Shown here: piece by piece, positions 14,043 to 21,459 of the stretch | Layout: each line of letters begins with the position of its first letter | Position numbering within the stretch: the stretch's first letter is position 1 | Origin: JBBDYH01 sp040901795 | GTDB lineage: Bacteria; Planctomycetota; Planctomycetia; Pirellulales; JALHPA01 | Length of the DNA stretch: 21,471 nucleotides | NCBI GenBank assembly: GCA_040901795.1 | Contig: JBBDYH010000100.1 | Coordinates: forward strand, 1-21,471 | Direction of reading: 5' to 3' | The notes under the pieces: generated by a model | Told to the model about the DNA's origin: nothing | Seen by the model: only the letters and a program-made list of their open reading frames with translations | The model's database searches: none | Position numbers and translations under genes: made by a program

Positions 14043-17000
14043 TTATCGCTCTATTGGGTCGCTTCTGAACGTGCGACCATCAGGGTATGCGGGCGGAGAA
14101 GGACGTTGCGGCGTCGCCTCTTTCAAGTCCTTTAGCAGCAAGCCGATTGCGGCTTCTAATTGCGGGTCACTGTCGTTCACAGGATTGGGAGGGACAAACA
14201 CGTCCGGCTCAACGCCGTGACTCTCAATGACCCATCCCGAGGGCAAGTAAGGTGCCTTTACCGGGAGATAAAGATTGCCACCATCAATAAACCTAGGGCT
14301 TCCGGTACCTGCCAACAGAGCTCCGGCCGTGCGCGTGCCCGTGGTCTTACCTAATTGGTGATGCTTGAACAAAAAGGCAATATTGTCGCCTCCGGACCCG
14401 GCAGCGCCGTTTATGATCATGCACTTCGGACCAAAGTGAGCGAACTCTGGGAACGTCGGCGTCCCTCCCGTGTGGTCGTTCGCATCGTAGAAATAGAAGG
14501 GGCGATCAAAGAATTCGATGAACCGATTCGGCCCCATTCCCCCACCGTTCCACCGCACGTCAATGACCAATCCTGGTTTCTTACGCTGACCGTAGAATTG
14601 CCGCTGCAACTCAATTACGCCTTGGTTGTTCGTGGACGGCAGAAAGAGGTAGCCTAACCGACCGCCACTCTCTTCATCGACGCGCCGCCGAGTTGCTTCA
14701 AGCCACGTGCGATAGCGAAGCGTTTCCTCGCTCTTCATGCAGTGAACGCGGATTTGGCGAACCGACTGTTTGCCGGCGGGATCGCGCGCCACCGTGAGGA
14801 CTGCGTCCTTTTCCGCCAATCCGCAAAACCACTTGTAAGGATCAACTTCCTCTGCGGTCAGAGGCTTCTCGTTTACGGCTACGAGGTAATCGTTCGCGTG
14901 AACCGCTTCAGATGCCATCAAGAGTGGACTTCGGACATCCACGTCCCACGGCGCCCCATTAAGAATGTCCCGTATTCGCGTGTGCCCATCCTTAAACTCG
15001 AAGTCTACTCCGAGTAGGCCAACCGCTTGGTCCTTTGGCCGTTCGACGTCACCTGCATTCCCTACGCCAGCATGGGAAACGTTCAATTCCCCGAGCATTT
15101 GTTCTAGCACATAGTTCACGTCGTCGCGGGATGCGCAGCGCTCCTGCATTTCCTTGTACTTTGCCATGACTCCGTCCCAGTTAATGGCGTGTAGGGACGG
15201 ATCATAGAAAAGATCACGAACGTAGCGGCGAGCATCCCGGAAAATCTGCGACCACTCCTCTCGGAGGTTGCACTGCATGGTAATATTTCGGAGTGCTGTC
15301 GCTTCACCCAGTTGTTGGTTCGAAGAGCAGTCGATGAATTTGAATCCCCGTTCTTTGTGTACCAAAATCCGCTGACCGTCACCACGAAGCCGGAAATCAG
15401 CAGCTCGAACGACGTCTGCCGGCTCGACCTTCTTAGGCCAACTCGTAATGCGAATTGTGGTATCCCCCTCCAATGGCACGTGCGTGTAAACGAGCTTGTT
15501 GTCTGCGGCCACGCTCAAATTCCAGATGAAGGCCGGGCCTCCACCCACAGAAACTACTCGACTCTCAGGGTTTTTAAGGTCAATCTGAACCGTTCGTTGC
15601 GATCCGTCTTCTTTGGCCGCGGCCTTCTCTGGTCGGCGGTTCTTGCTCTGAAGTCGCATGGCCACGATCGTATCGGTCCGTGGAAAGACGAAACTGCCGT
15701 CAATGCGATCGTAAACCGACTTTGAGAAGTCTCTGTCGCTGACGAAGTACAGCCATTCTCCCTTAAGGTCGAATGCAGGCCAGCTATCGTTGAACCGGCC
15801 GCTTGTCATTTGATAGCTCTTGTCGCCAAGAATGTCGTAGATCCAGATTGCGGTAAAATGCGTCTCGGTCGCGCACGTGTACGCCAGCCAGCTCGAGTCA
15901 GAGGACCACGACATTCGCACGTCAGATCCACTCAAGTCACGACCGACTTTGCGAAGCTGTTTATCGCTCAAGCTGAGGCAATAAACGTCGCCATCCAGTT
16001 CGCTAAAGGCGACCTTTTTTGAATCGGGTGACCAACTCGGTTGGCGGCGAAGGCCTAGGCCCAACTGTGTGAGCTGTTCTTCGCTCCCTGACCCATCCGC
16101 CTTACGCCGATAGAGTTCGTACTCTCCGCTCTTGTCGGACCAATAGGCGATCCATTCGCCATCGGGGCTCCACGCCGGCTTACGCTCGGCGATCGCGGAG
16201 CTTTCAGTCAGCCTCAGCGTCAACTCACCTTCATGACTTACCATCCATAAGTCGCCTCGTGCTTCGACGACGAACTCGTCAGCATTTGGGCTTGGATCCC
16301 ACTCCTGCACGTGTTCCGCTATATCGATCTCCTTCGTTAAGTGGCAGTCCCAGCCCTCAGGGAAATCAACGGCAAGGCGGTTGACGTTTCCAGTGCGACA
16401 GTCGAGCAGATGCAGGTCGCCGGCAAGCTGAAACACGACTTGGCCCTCCCCGCTCTCGCTTGGTCCGATGGCGGCCTGCTGCACGTCGAAGTCGGTGTGC
16501 CGCGTAAGTTGGGTTCGTCGTTTGGTCTGCATGTCGTAGGACCAAAGATTGAGGCGGTGTTCCGGGCCCCCATCGGAAACATAGTAGAGTGTGTCTCCGT
16601 TCCACATTGGCGACATATCCGTTCCTCGCCAGTCAGTTATCTTTTCCGCCTTGCGTGTCTGATTATCCAAGATCCAGACATCGGGCGCACCACCGCCGAC
16701 GTATCGCTTCCAGGAACGGGGAGCGTCGTAAATAGTGAATGCGAGCTTTTGCCCATCTCCGCTCAGGCTGCCGTTGGTTCCATATTCGAGAGGTAACTGC
16801 GTCGGCAAGCCCCCCTTGACTGGTAGCGTGAACAACCTTTTGCGAAAGTACGGCCCTAGGCCGTTCGACGAGAAAAGAAACTCATTATTCGCAGTCCAAT
16901 CGTGAAGTTGCCGCTGCATCGGATAGTACGTGAGTTGCTTTGGCTCGCCACCATGAACCGCAAGGACGAACACGTGGTCACCTCCCTGAAAGGGAACGGT

Positions 17001-17258
17001 GAAGCCGACTTGCTTGCCGTCTGGACTGAACCGGGGCGGGCCCTTTCGACCGCGTGAATCACTCAGCCGACGGGCTAGTCCGCCACTTCGTGGCACCAGC
17101 CACAGGTTATCTGCGGCGACGAACACAACTTCGCGTTGGCTGACATCTGCACAGCGGATCAAGGGACGAGATTTCGATATGGCCGCGTCAACCGACGAAT
17201 GAAGGGCTATGACCGCAGCGGTCATGAACGACGCGGAAAGGAGCGTGTGTCTGAACAT
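14043..17258 (-). CDS. Tricorn-type protease, exported
   Basis: A 1071-residue peptidase that trims peptides. A signal peptide (MFRHTLLSASFMTAAVIALH) leads into two beta-propellers (about 35-330 and 340-650) with TolB/WD-like motifs such as PRFSPDGKQVGFT and PAWSPDGEWIAYWSD. Then follow a C1 helical region (DLFYDPSLHAINWDGV), a PDZ domain (about 745-850) and the catalytic S41-type domain. The tetrad is complete by comparison with the Thermoplasma enzyme: Ser728-His729 in LNVSHAG, nucleophile Ser955 in GSGGD and Glu1012 in VIESHGVEPD, with very similar spacing. The ATG at 17258 gives the signal peptide; the frame extends to 17384 but that addition is not protein-like. No good ribosome binding site is visible. 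It would digest peptides in the periplasm. Confidence 0.92.
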   Translation of the reverse strand: MFRHTLLSASFMTAAVIALHSSVDAAISKSRPLIRCADVSQREVVFVAADNLWLVPRSGGLARRLSDSRGRKGPPRFSPDGKQVGFTVPFQGGDHVFVLAVHGGEPKQLTYYPMQRQLHDWTANNEFLFSSNGLGPYFRKRLFTLPVKGGLPTQLPLEYGTNGSLSGDGQKLAFTIYDAPRSWKRYVGGGAPDVWILDNQTRKAEKITDWRGTDMSPMWNGDTLYYVSDGGPEHRLNLWSYDMQTKRRTQLTRHTDFDVQQAAIGPSESGEGQVVFQLAGDLHLLDCRTGNVNRLAVDFPEGWDCHLTKEIDIAEHVQEWDPSPNADEFVVEARGDLWMVSHEGELTLRLTESSAIAERKPAWSPDGEWIAYWSDKSGEYELYRRKADGSGSEEQLTQLGLGLRRQPSWSPDSKKVAFSELDGDVYCLSLSDKQLRKVGRDLSGSDVRMSWSSDSSWLAYTCATETHFTAIWIYDILGDKSYQMTSGRFNDSWPAFDLKGEWLYFVSDRDFSKSVYDRIDGSFVFPRTDTIVAMRLQSKNRRPEKAAAKEDGSQRTVQIDLKNPESRVVSVGGGPAFIWNLSVAADNKLVYTHVPLEGDTTIRITSWPKKVEPADVVRAADFRLRGDGQRILVHKERGFKFIDCSSNQQLGEATALRNITMQCNLREEWSQIFRDARRYVRDLFYDPSLHAINWDGVMAKYKEMQERCASRDDVNYVLEQMLGELNVSHAGVGNAGDVERPKDQAVGLLGVDFEFKDGHTRIRDILNGAPWDVDVRSPLLMASEAVHANDYLVAVNEKPLTAEEVDPYKWFCGLAEKDAVLTVARDPAGKQSVRQIRVHCMKSEETLRYRTWLEATRRRVDEESGGRLGYLFLPSTNNQGVIELQRQFYGQRKKPGLVIDVRWNGGGMGPNRFIEFFDRPFYFYDANDHTGGTPTFPEFAHFGPKCMIINGAAGSGGDNIAFLFKHHQLGKTTGTRTAGALLAGTGSPRFIDGGNLYLPVKAPYLPSGWVIESHGVEPDVFVPPNPVNDSDPQLEAAIGLLLKDLKEATPQRPSPPAYPDGRTFRSDPIER

Positions 17259-17398
17259 TGGGTTCAGTGGGGTGAGTAAATGAATTTCAAAAATGGACCC
17301 CGCTTCGAATCCGGCAGATTGAGGCCACGAGAATCGAGCCCACGTTCGAGAACCTGCCAAACCGGGCGCTTTCATGCCAGCCAATTATGCGGACTGAC

Positions 17399-18226
17399 CT
17401 AGACTCTGTCTTGAACGTTCTTGCGAGTTCCCAAGAATTGGCCGGGCGTCAGCCCAAGGAACTTCTTGAAGTGCCGCGTCAAATGGCTTTGATCGCTGAA
17501 CCCTGTCTCGATGGCTACGTCGGAAATCGGCATTCCGCCGCGGAGAAGCCTTCGAGCAAGGGAAAGACGGCCATTCAGCTGATATTGGTGCGGTGGAATG
17601 CCGAAGACACGCCGGAACTCATTTACCAGCTGGAACGGGCTTAAGCCAGTTAGTGAGCTCAGCGTGCCGAGGGATACGCCCGAGCCTAAATTGGCGTCAA
17701 TGTAGTCGCGAACTTCCCGGAGTCTGGCTGGTTCGGTATTTCGACCCGCCGGTGCCGCATCAAGGCTCCCATTGATTCGGAAAAGAAACGCCACCACTTT
17801 TACAAGCAGGGCCTCTTGCACTAAGCGTGACTCGGTGGCGTCGACCGCATCGTGCAATCGAAGAATCATTCGGTAAACCGATGGCTCGGATATTACCGGA
17901 CGTTGGAAAACCGGTGACCTCATCCCGCATTGGCTGCCTTCGGACAGCATTCGACTCACCACCTCAGGCGAAACGTAAGCCGTGCGGTAGGCAAAACCAC
18001 TGCGGTCGATAGAGTGATTTGAATGAACGTCGCCTGGATTGAGGAGGATAAGGCTACCGGCACTTACATGATCCAGGCCGCGCGTGTGTCGAAGCGCCTC
18101 TATTCCTCGCGTCATGGCGGCAATCACAAATTCGTCATGACTGTGCCGCGGATAAGCATGTGCCCGATGCGATGCACGAAGAAACTCGACAGGGCCAAAC
18201 AAATCGACCCGCCGTAGCCTTACCAT
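17399..18226 (-). CDS. AraC-family transcriptional regulator
   Basis: A 275-residue regulator with a cupin-like AraC ligand domain (about 10-150; YPRHSHDEFVI and LILLNPGDVHSNH are the hallmark strands) and a C-terminal pair of helix-turn-helix motifs (about 185-270): LGTLSSLTGLSPFQLVNEFR, then RRVFGIPPHQYQ, and ISDVAIETGFSDQSHLTRHF with KKFLGLTPGQF at the end. The histidine-rich ligand pocket is of the kind that binds small organic molecules. It is the first gene of the minus-strand cluster and ends 141 bases before the tricorn-like start, so it is the obvious local regulator. The ATG at 18226 was chosen because the domain begins there; two upstream in-frame starts (to 18331) are possible. 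Confidence 0.9.
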   Translation of the reverse strand: MVRLRRVDLFGPVEFLRASHRAHAYPRHSHDEFVIAAMTRGIEALRHTRGLDHVSAGSLILLNPGDVHSNHSIDRSGFAYRTAYVSPEVVSRMLSEGSQCGMRSPVFQRPVISEPSVYRMILRLHDAVDATESRLVQEALLVKVVAFLFRINGSLDAAPAGRNTEPARLREVRDYIDANLGSGVSLGTLSSLTGLSPFQLVNEFRRVFGIPPHQYQLNGRLSLARRLLRGGMPISDVAIETGFSDQSHLTRHFKKFLGLTPGQFLGTRKNVQDRV

Positions 18227-18365
18227 CGACTCTTCTTCTCGGGGGCGCACTGAACGCTGCTCCACTTGCCTGGTTGACGGGCCTTGCCAAGCGCCGGGGC
18301 CTGCGGACATGAATGATCGGCCGTCGCGCACACTCAGTTATTATGCCTACGCGGCCCGGCACTAT

Positions 18366-18674
18366 CTAGCGAAGACCCGCCCGCTCCTCCAGCCGCCCAA
18401 TGCGCTCTTCATGAATCGCACGACCGTCCTGTAGTGAAGAAATCTCGTCTCGATTCGCGCCCTTGAGCTGTTCGGTAATGTTTTCGACGGCGGCCTTGAA
18501 CTCGTGCACGATCTCAGCGCGAAAACGTTCGAGATCGTCCTTGGTCGACATGTTGTCTTCGATTCCGCGCACGCGCTTCTCGACGCCGTCGATGCGCTGG
18601 GTGAGCTGGCCACCCCACGTGTCGAGGTCGCGCTGCGTGGCTGGCTGATTGTTATTCGACGGTCGCTCTTCCAT
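18366..18674 (-). CDS. Coiled-coil hypothetical protein
   Basis: A 102-residue hydrophilic protein beginning MEERPSNNNQPATQRDLDTW, followed by continuous heptad-like helix (QRIDGVEKRVRGIEDNMSTK, ERFRAEIVHEFKAAVENITE, and HEERIGRLEERAGLR at the end). It should form a dimeric or trimeric rod; no enzymatic motif is seen. ATG 18674 is preferred; a GTG at 18722 is in frame but would place translation across the promoter of the opposite strand. It precedes the AraC gene in the same direction with a 139-base gap, in which CATAAT could be a weak -10 for the regulator. Confidence 0.65.
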   Translation of the reverse strand: MEERPSNNNQPATQRDLDTWGGQLTQRIDGVEKRVRGIEDNMSTKDDLERFRAEIVHEFKAAVENITEQLKGANRDEISSLQDGRAIHEERIGRLEERAGLR

Positions 18675-18711
18675 CCCTTCAAGCTGCCACACGTTGCTGT
18701 GAGCCGCAAGT

Positions 18712-18741
18712 TTGACGATCACTCGTCAGGTGCGCTATTGT
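18712..18741 (+). promoter_or_regulatory. Promoter of the first small-gene unit
   Basis: TTGACG, 18 bases, TATTGT, preceded by TGCGC. Part of a set of promoters in this block that share the TGCGCTA sequence at the -10. Confidence 0.65.
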
Positions 18742-18791
18742 CTTCACGTTGTCCCTTTACTAGGAAACGCACAATGAAGGAGGTGATCGAC

Positions 18792-19028
18792 ATGGCCAAA
18801 CCCGAAAAAATCTTCCGCATGGGCCAGTGCAGGGCGTCCGTCTTCCTCAATAGCGGCAAGAGCGGCGACTTTCACTCCGTTGCGCTGCAACGGCGCTACA
18901 AGGACGGTGACGAGTGGAAAAGCTCGTCGAACTTCGCCTTCTCCGACCTGCCGCATGCCATTGCCGTCTTGCAGATGGCGATGAACCACATTGCCCCAAT
19001 CGAGGGCGAGAGCTCCGGCGACAAATAG
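18792..19028 (+). CDS. Small conserved hypothetical, possibly nucleic-acid binding
   Basis: A 78-residue product with the pattern EKIFRMGQCRASVFLNSGKS, then SVALQRRYKDGDEWKSSSNF and DLPHAIAVLQMAMNHIA. From memory similar small proteins (FRxGxVxAxVFxN...RRYKDGxEWKSSxSF) are carried by plasmids and integrative elements; the strand-rich half followed by one helix recalls PC4-like single-strand binding folds, but this is a guess from pattern. The start is fixed by a near-perfect ribosome binding site AAGGAGGTGATC just upstream of 18792. It forms its own unit, with promoter and an 11-base-pair terminator. Confidence 0.8.
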   Translation: MAKPEKIFRMGQCRASVFLNSGKSGDFHSVALQRRYKDGDEWKSSSNFAFSDLPHAIAVLQMAMNHIAPIEGESSGDK

Positions 19029-19039
19029 CTTTGCGCCTC

Positions 19040-19071
19040 AACCCGTTGAATCACCGTTCAGCGGGTTTTTA
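19040..19071 (+). terminator. Intrinsic terminator
   Basis: AACCCGTTGAA pairs with TTCAGCGGGTT (11 pairs, one G-T), loop of six, followed by a T-run ending at 19070. Confidence 0.9.
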
Positions 19072-19098
19072 CTTCCAGTCTCGTCCGTCGCGGGCTGA

Positions 19099-19127
19099 TT
19101 GCGCATTGGCGCGCCGTGCGCTAAGCT
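19099..19127 (+). promoter_or_regulatory. Promoter of the second small-gene unit
   Basis: TTGCGC, 17 bases, TAAGCT, with GTGCGC directly before the -10. Confidence 0.6.
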
Positions 19128-19175
19128 TTTCTCAAACTGTTCTTTCCCAAGGATGCAACACCTGCGGAGACCGCT

Positions 19176-19457
19176 ATGGCTAGGAGTGGTTCTGCTACCC
19201 GCGAAGAGCTCATCTTCGCCATCGAGCAACTAACGGAACAGGTCCGGTTACTTGGAAACATCATCGACGATCTGACGAGCGAGCTGCAGTGGCAAAACCG
19301 CAACGCAACCGCTCCTATTCCCCCACCGTTCATGCTCACCAGCCTGCCGGCAGATCCTACCGCCCGAGATTGGCGCGTCAACGCGTCGTCGCCTCAAACC
19401 GTTCCTCAGGCAGAAGAACCGCCCGTACGCAATCGGCCACAGTCGCTATTCGATTGA
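19176..19457 (+). CDS. Small coiled-coil hypothetical protein
   Basis: A 93-residue product. Residues 8-43 form a strong heptad helix (REELIFAIEQLTEQVRLLGN and on to LTSELQWQNR); the rest is proline-rich and probably disordered (ending RNRPQSLFD). It is unrelated by eye to the other coiled-coil gene at 18366. GGAG six bases upstream of the ATG fixes the start. The gene has its own promoter but no terminator directly behind it; transcription would run into the structured region ending at 19657. No function is recognised. Confidence 0.65.
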   Translation: MARSGSATREELIFAIEQLTEQVRLLGNIIDDLTSELQWQNRNATAPIPPPFMLTSLPADPTARDWRVNASSPQTVPQAEEPPVRNRPQSLFD

Positions 19458-19466
19458 CTATCTCGC

Positions 19467-19610
19467 ATTCCGCGGCGGTGGCATGGCGATACCATGCGGG
19501 GAATGTACTGGGCTAACCGAGGTCACAGCAGCCCAGTGGTTCGCCTTCGGTCCGCCTCGGGCGGACGACCTCACGCGAGCGCTTATTGACCTCGCCGGTG
19601 CAACACCGGC
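19467..19610 (+). ncRNA. Structured RNA candidate with potential pseudoknot
   Basis: Ten bases behind a stop codon begins a chain of perfect stems: ATTCC/GGAAT (19467-19471/19500-19504) enclosing GCATGG/CCATGC; ACTGGGCT/AGCCCAGT (19507-19514/19530-19537); GTCCGCC-TCG-GGCGGAC (19550-19566); GCCGGTG-CAA-CACCGGC (19594-19610). GAGGTC in the loop of the second element (19519-19524) can pair with GACCTC at 19567-19572, forming a pseudoknot, or with a second GACCTC at 19588-19593. An intrinsic terminator follows. It could be a 3' UTR element of the preceding gene or a separate RNA; no promoter of its own was found and no known class was recognised. Confidence 0.5.
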
Positions 19611-19630
19611 CCGCCGCGCGTTTTCTCTGG

Positions 19631-19657
19631 CCGCCGAGCGAACGTTCGGCGGTTTTT
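19631..19657 (+). terminator. Intrinsic terminator after the structured RNA
   Basis: CCGCCGA (19631-19637) pairs with TCGGCGG (19646-19652), with G-T and C-G closing the inner loop, then five T. Confidence 0.9.
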
Positions 19658-19717
19658 CTATTTGCGGGCATCTTTGCACCACCCGAACGGCACTCACCGG
19701 CATTCTGCCGAGTTCCT

Positions 19718-19746
19718 TTGACGATTCAAACCGGCCGCCATACACT
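19718..19746 (+). promoter_or_regulatory. Promoter of the antitoxin-toxin unit
   Basis: TTGACG, 17 bases, TACACT. The start site would be about 45 bases before the antitoxin ATG. Confidence 0.7.
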
Positions 19747-19796
19747 GCAACTACGGATCTATGGCATTGTTCAATCTCAAACCAAGGAGGCCCGTC

Positions 19797-19982
19797 ATGG
19801 AGACGATCGACGTAAAAGGCTTGCCCGAACCATTCGCGCGCGCTGTGCGGGCGATGGTCGAAACGCTGCGGCAGCAGTTGGAGCCCGAGGAAAAGCCGCG
19901 CCGCAGGGTAAAACTGGCGGCCCGTCCGGGACGGATCATCGGCAATCTGACGCGCGAGGAGATTTACGAGGATGTCGGCTGA
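19797..19982 (+). CDS. Probable antitoxin of the PIN toxin
   Basis: A 61-residue product: METIDVKGLPEPFARAVRAM, then a charged helix (VETLRQQLEPEEKPRRRVKL) and the tail GNLTREEIYEDVG. Size, position upstream of a PIN gene and 11-base overlap with it are those of a VapB-type antitoxin, whose C-terminal tail normally wraps the toxin; IDVKGLPEP resembles the short DNA-binding N-terminus of such proteins. The sequence family is not one I can name. AGGAG seven bases before the ATG at 19797 sets the start. It would repress its own promoter together with the toxin. Confidence 0.75.
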   Translation: METIDVKGLPEPFARAVRAMVETLRQQLEPEEKPRRRVKLAARPGRIIGNLTREEIYEDVG

Positions 19983-20412
19983 ACTCGCACTCGTGGATAC
20001 GAACGTGTTCGTGTACTCGCTGTATGAGGATTCTGAGCACAATGCTGCGGCGGCAGCCCTGCTCGAACGAGCGCAAAACGGCGAAGTCACCTTGGCGGTG
20101 ACCGCCCAGATCCTCGCCGAGGTCTACGCGGTCATCACTAATCCACGTCGAGTCACGAACCCCTACAGTCCTGCCGAGGCCCTCGACGAGATCGAGAAAA
20201 TTCTTGCCATGCGCGGCCTGACGCTCCTCTCCCCTCCCGCTGACTTGTTGAGTCGCTGGCTGGCGATCGCTCGCGAGCGATTGGTGCGCGGCGGCGAAAT
20301 CTTTGACCTCCAACACGCAGCAACCATGCTCGGCAACGGGGTCGCTAAGATTTATACCTACAACCCGGCACATTTCCTGCCACTCGCGGGCATCGAAGTC
20401 CTGGCTCCCTGA
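19972..20412 (+). CDS. PIN-domain toxin, VapC-like ribonuclease
   Basis: A 146-residue PIN-domain protein that would cut RNA with Mg2+ when freed from its antitoxin. The acidic active site is visible: Asp9 with Asn11 in LVDTNVFVYS, Glu50 in ILAEVYAVI, Asp112 in IFDLQHAATM; the fourth position is Asn131 in TYNPAHF where many members have Asp or Asn. Length is normal for the family. The ATG overlaps the antitoxin stop by 11 bases, so translation is coupled; GAGGAG lies upstream. A terminator follows 34 bases behind the stop, so the pair is one closed operon. Such pairs stabilise plasmids and islands. Confidence 0.9.
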   Translation: MSAELALVDTNVFVYSLYEDSEHNAAAAALLERAQNGEVTLAVTAQILAEVYAVITNPRRVTNPYSPAEALDEIEKILAMRGLTLLSPPADLLSRWLAIARERLVRGGEIFDLQHAATMLGNGVAKIYTYNPAHFLPLAGIEVLAP

Positions 20413-20445
20413 ATTTTGCCTGATTAGCCAGCAAAGCTCTCCCGT

Positions 20446-20478
20446 CCCCTACACCGTAGTCGTGAGGGGGCTTTTTTT
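20446..20478 (+). terminator. Intrinsic terminator of the toxin unit
   Basis: CCCC-TA-CAC (20446-20454) pairs with GTG-A-GGGG (20462-20469), followed by C and seven T. Confidence 0.85.
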
Positions 20479-20493
20479 AGCAGCGCGCTGATT

Positions 20494-20616
20494 GCCGGCT
20501 TGCCGTTGGGCGATATTGACCGATCGCTGGGCGTTAACAGCGGCTTGCCATCTTGGCTGTCACACTTGTCGGACCGCGTAAGGCGGGTCGCCCAGGGCGG
20601 GCGGCGAGCTTCCGGC
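20494..20616 (+). other. GC-rich intergenic region, possible multibranch RNA
   Basis: Between a terminator and the next promoter. TGGGCGA (20507-20513) can pair with TCGCCCA (20588-20594), enclosing three short hairpins CGCTG/CAGCG (20525-20542), GCCA/TGGC (20547-20557) and CCGC/GCGG (20574-20586); GCCGG/CCGGC may close the whole (20494-20498/20612-20616). No protein-like frame is present. High GC makes chance pairing possible. Confidence 0.3.
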
Positions 20617-20632
20617 GTTTTCTCTTTGCGGT

Positions 20633-20661
20633 TTGCGCCTGCGCGGCAACTGCGCTACGGT
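20633..20661 (+). promoter_or_regulatory. Promoter of the zinc-ribbon unit
   Basis: TTGCGC, 17 bases, TACGGT, again with TGCGC before the -10. The leader is about 45 bases. Confidence 0.6.
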
Positions 20662-20710
20662 TCCTAGCATTGTTCCTTCCCAATTCTGGTTCTAACCAAG
20701 GAGACCGGTG

Positions 20711-20905
20711 ATGCGAGTTAGCCTGCAAGACGGAAAGTGTCGCAACTGCAAAGGGCAATGGGAGATCATCGAAGCCGACGATGCCACGATGACGGTGACC
20801 TGCCTCAACTGCGGTGACAGTTCTGTGGTTGAGATCGACGCTTTCGGTGACGGCGGCATGGATTACTGGCCGGCGTTCGTTGCTGAACAGGGGGATGCAA
20901 CATGA
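20711..20905 (+). CDS. Small zinc-ribbon protein
   Basis: A 64-residue product with two CxxC pairs, Cys10/Cys13 (GKCRNCKG) and Cys31/Cys34 (TCLNCGDS), which should bind one zinc, and a C-terminal FGDGGMDYWPAF segment. From memory similar proteins with the C-terminal DAFGDG(C/G)M motif occur on plasmids and integrative elements, without known function. GGAG seven bases upstream points to the ATG at 20711; a GTG directly before it (20708) would add one residue. The stop codon overlaps the start of the DUF2958 gene (ATGA), so the two are translationally coupled. Confidence 0.8.
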   Translation: MRVSLQDGKCRNCKGQWEIIEADDATMTVTCLNCGDSSVVEIDAFGDGGMDYWPAFVAEQGDAT

Positions 20906-21216
20906 ATCGCACGTCCCATCCCGGCCACGACTTGATGCCGGCCGACATCGCTGCGCAACTTCCGCCGCTCTATGCCAGTGAAGGGCAAAGCGATCCGATC
21001 GCCCGCCTTAAGTGGTTCACGCCCGACAGTTCCTGGACGTGGTACGTGGTCGAGTATGACCCCGCCCAGCGGTTGTGTTTTGGGCTGGTCATCGGTCACG
21101 AGCGGGAGCTCGGGTATGTTTCGCTCGATGAAATTCTCGAAGTACGCGGTCCCTACGGCCTGCCGATTGAGCGAGACCTGTACTTCGAGCCCAAGCCCTT
21201 GTCCCAGTGTCGGTAG
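20902..21216 (+). CDS. DUF2958 family protein
   Basis: A 104-residue product with the DUF2958 signature: MPADIAAQLPPLYASEGQSD at the front, then ARLKWFTPDSSWTWYVVEYD, FGLVIGHERELGYVSLDEI and the closing RGPYGLPIERDLYFEPKPL. The family is small, cytoplasmic and common on plasmids and integrative elements; the role is unknown. It overlaps the upstream zinc-ribbon gene by four bases and is followed after 27 bases by the CHC2-like gene, so the three form an operon. The product appears complete. Confidence 0.9.
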   Translation: MNRTSHPGHDLMPADIAAQLPPLYASEGQSDPIARLKWFTPDSSWTWYVVEYDPAQRLCFGLVIGHERELGYVSLDEILEVRGPYGLPIERDLYFEPKPLSQCR

Positions 21217-21243
21217 TCCCTATTTCCGAAAGGAGAACCTCTT

Positions 21244-21459
21244 ATGAACCGACCCTATGTTTCGTTTTCCGAGATCAAACAGAAAGTTCCTATTCCGGAC
21301 GCCTTAGCCGCACTCGGATTGCTCGATCGATTCGAGCGGCGCGGCGGCACGCTGGTCGGGGTCTGTCCCCTACCGCGACACAACCACGGGCCGCGGCCCA
21401 ATGCCGAGCAATTCAAGAGGCGGTCTCAAATCTCAAACGCAATCGAGGCCCAGGAATGA
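21244..21459 (+). CDS. CHC2 zinc-finger (primase-like) protein, cut short
   Basis: A 71-residue product beginning MNRPYVSFSEIKQKVPIPDA, then GVCPLPRHNHGPRPNAEQFK. This is the first half of a CHC2 zinc finger as in DnaG-type primases of mobile elements: Cys41 and His46 are present, but the second pair (expected as a C-x-x-C within the next 25 residues) is missing. After EQFK the sequence turns into KRRSQISNAIEAQE and stops. A different frame (AVSNLKRNRGPGMSLGK) stays open to the window edge, so a frameshift, deletion or a fused new end has damaged the gene. AAGGAG eight bases before the ATG supports the start. It is the last gene of the operon visible here. Confidence 0.75.
   Translation: MNRPYVSFSEIKQKVPIPDALAALGLLDRFERRGGTLVGVCPLPRHNHGPRPNAEQFKRRSQISNAIEAQE

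Noticed and set aside
18700..20710. Integron gene-cassette array
   Set aside because: Small units with hairpins behind them suggest it, but I found no paired RYYYAAC/GTTRRRY sites, every unit has its own promoter, and the integrase nearby lacks any sign of being IntI.
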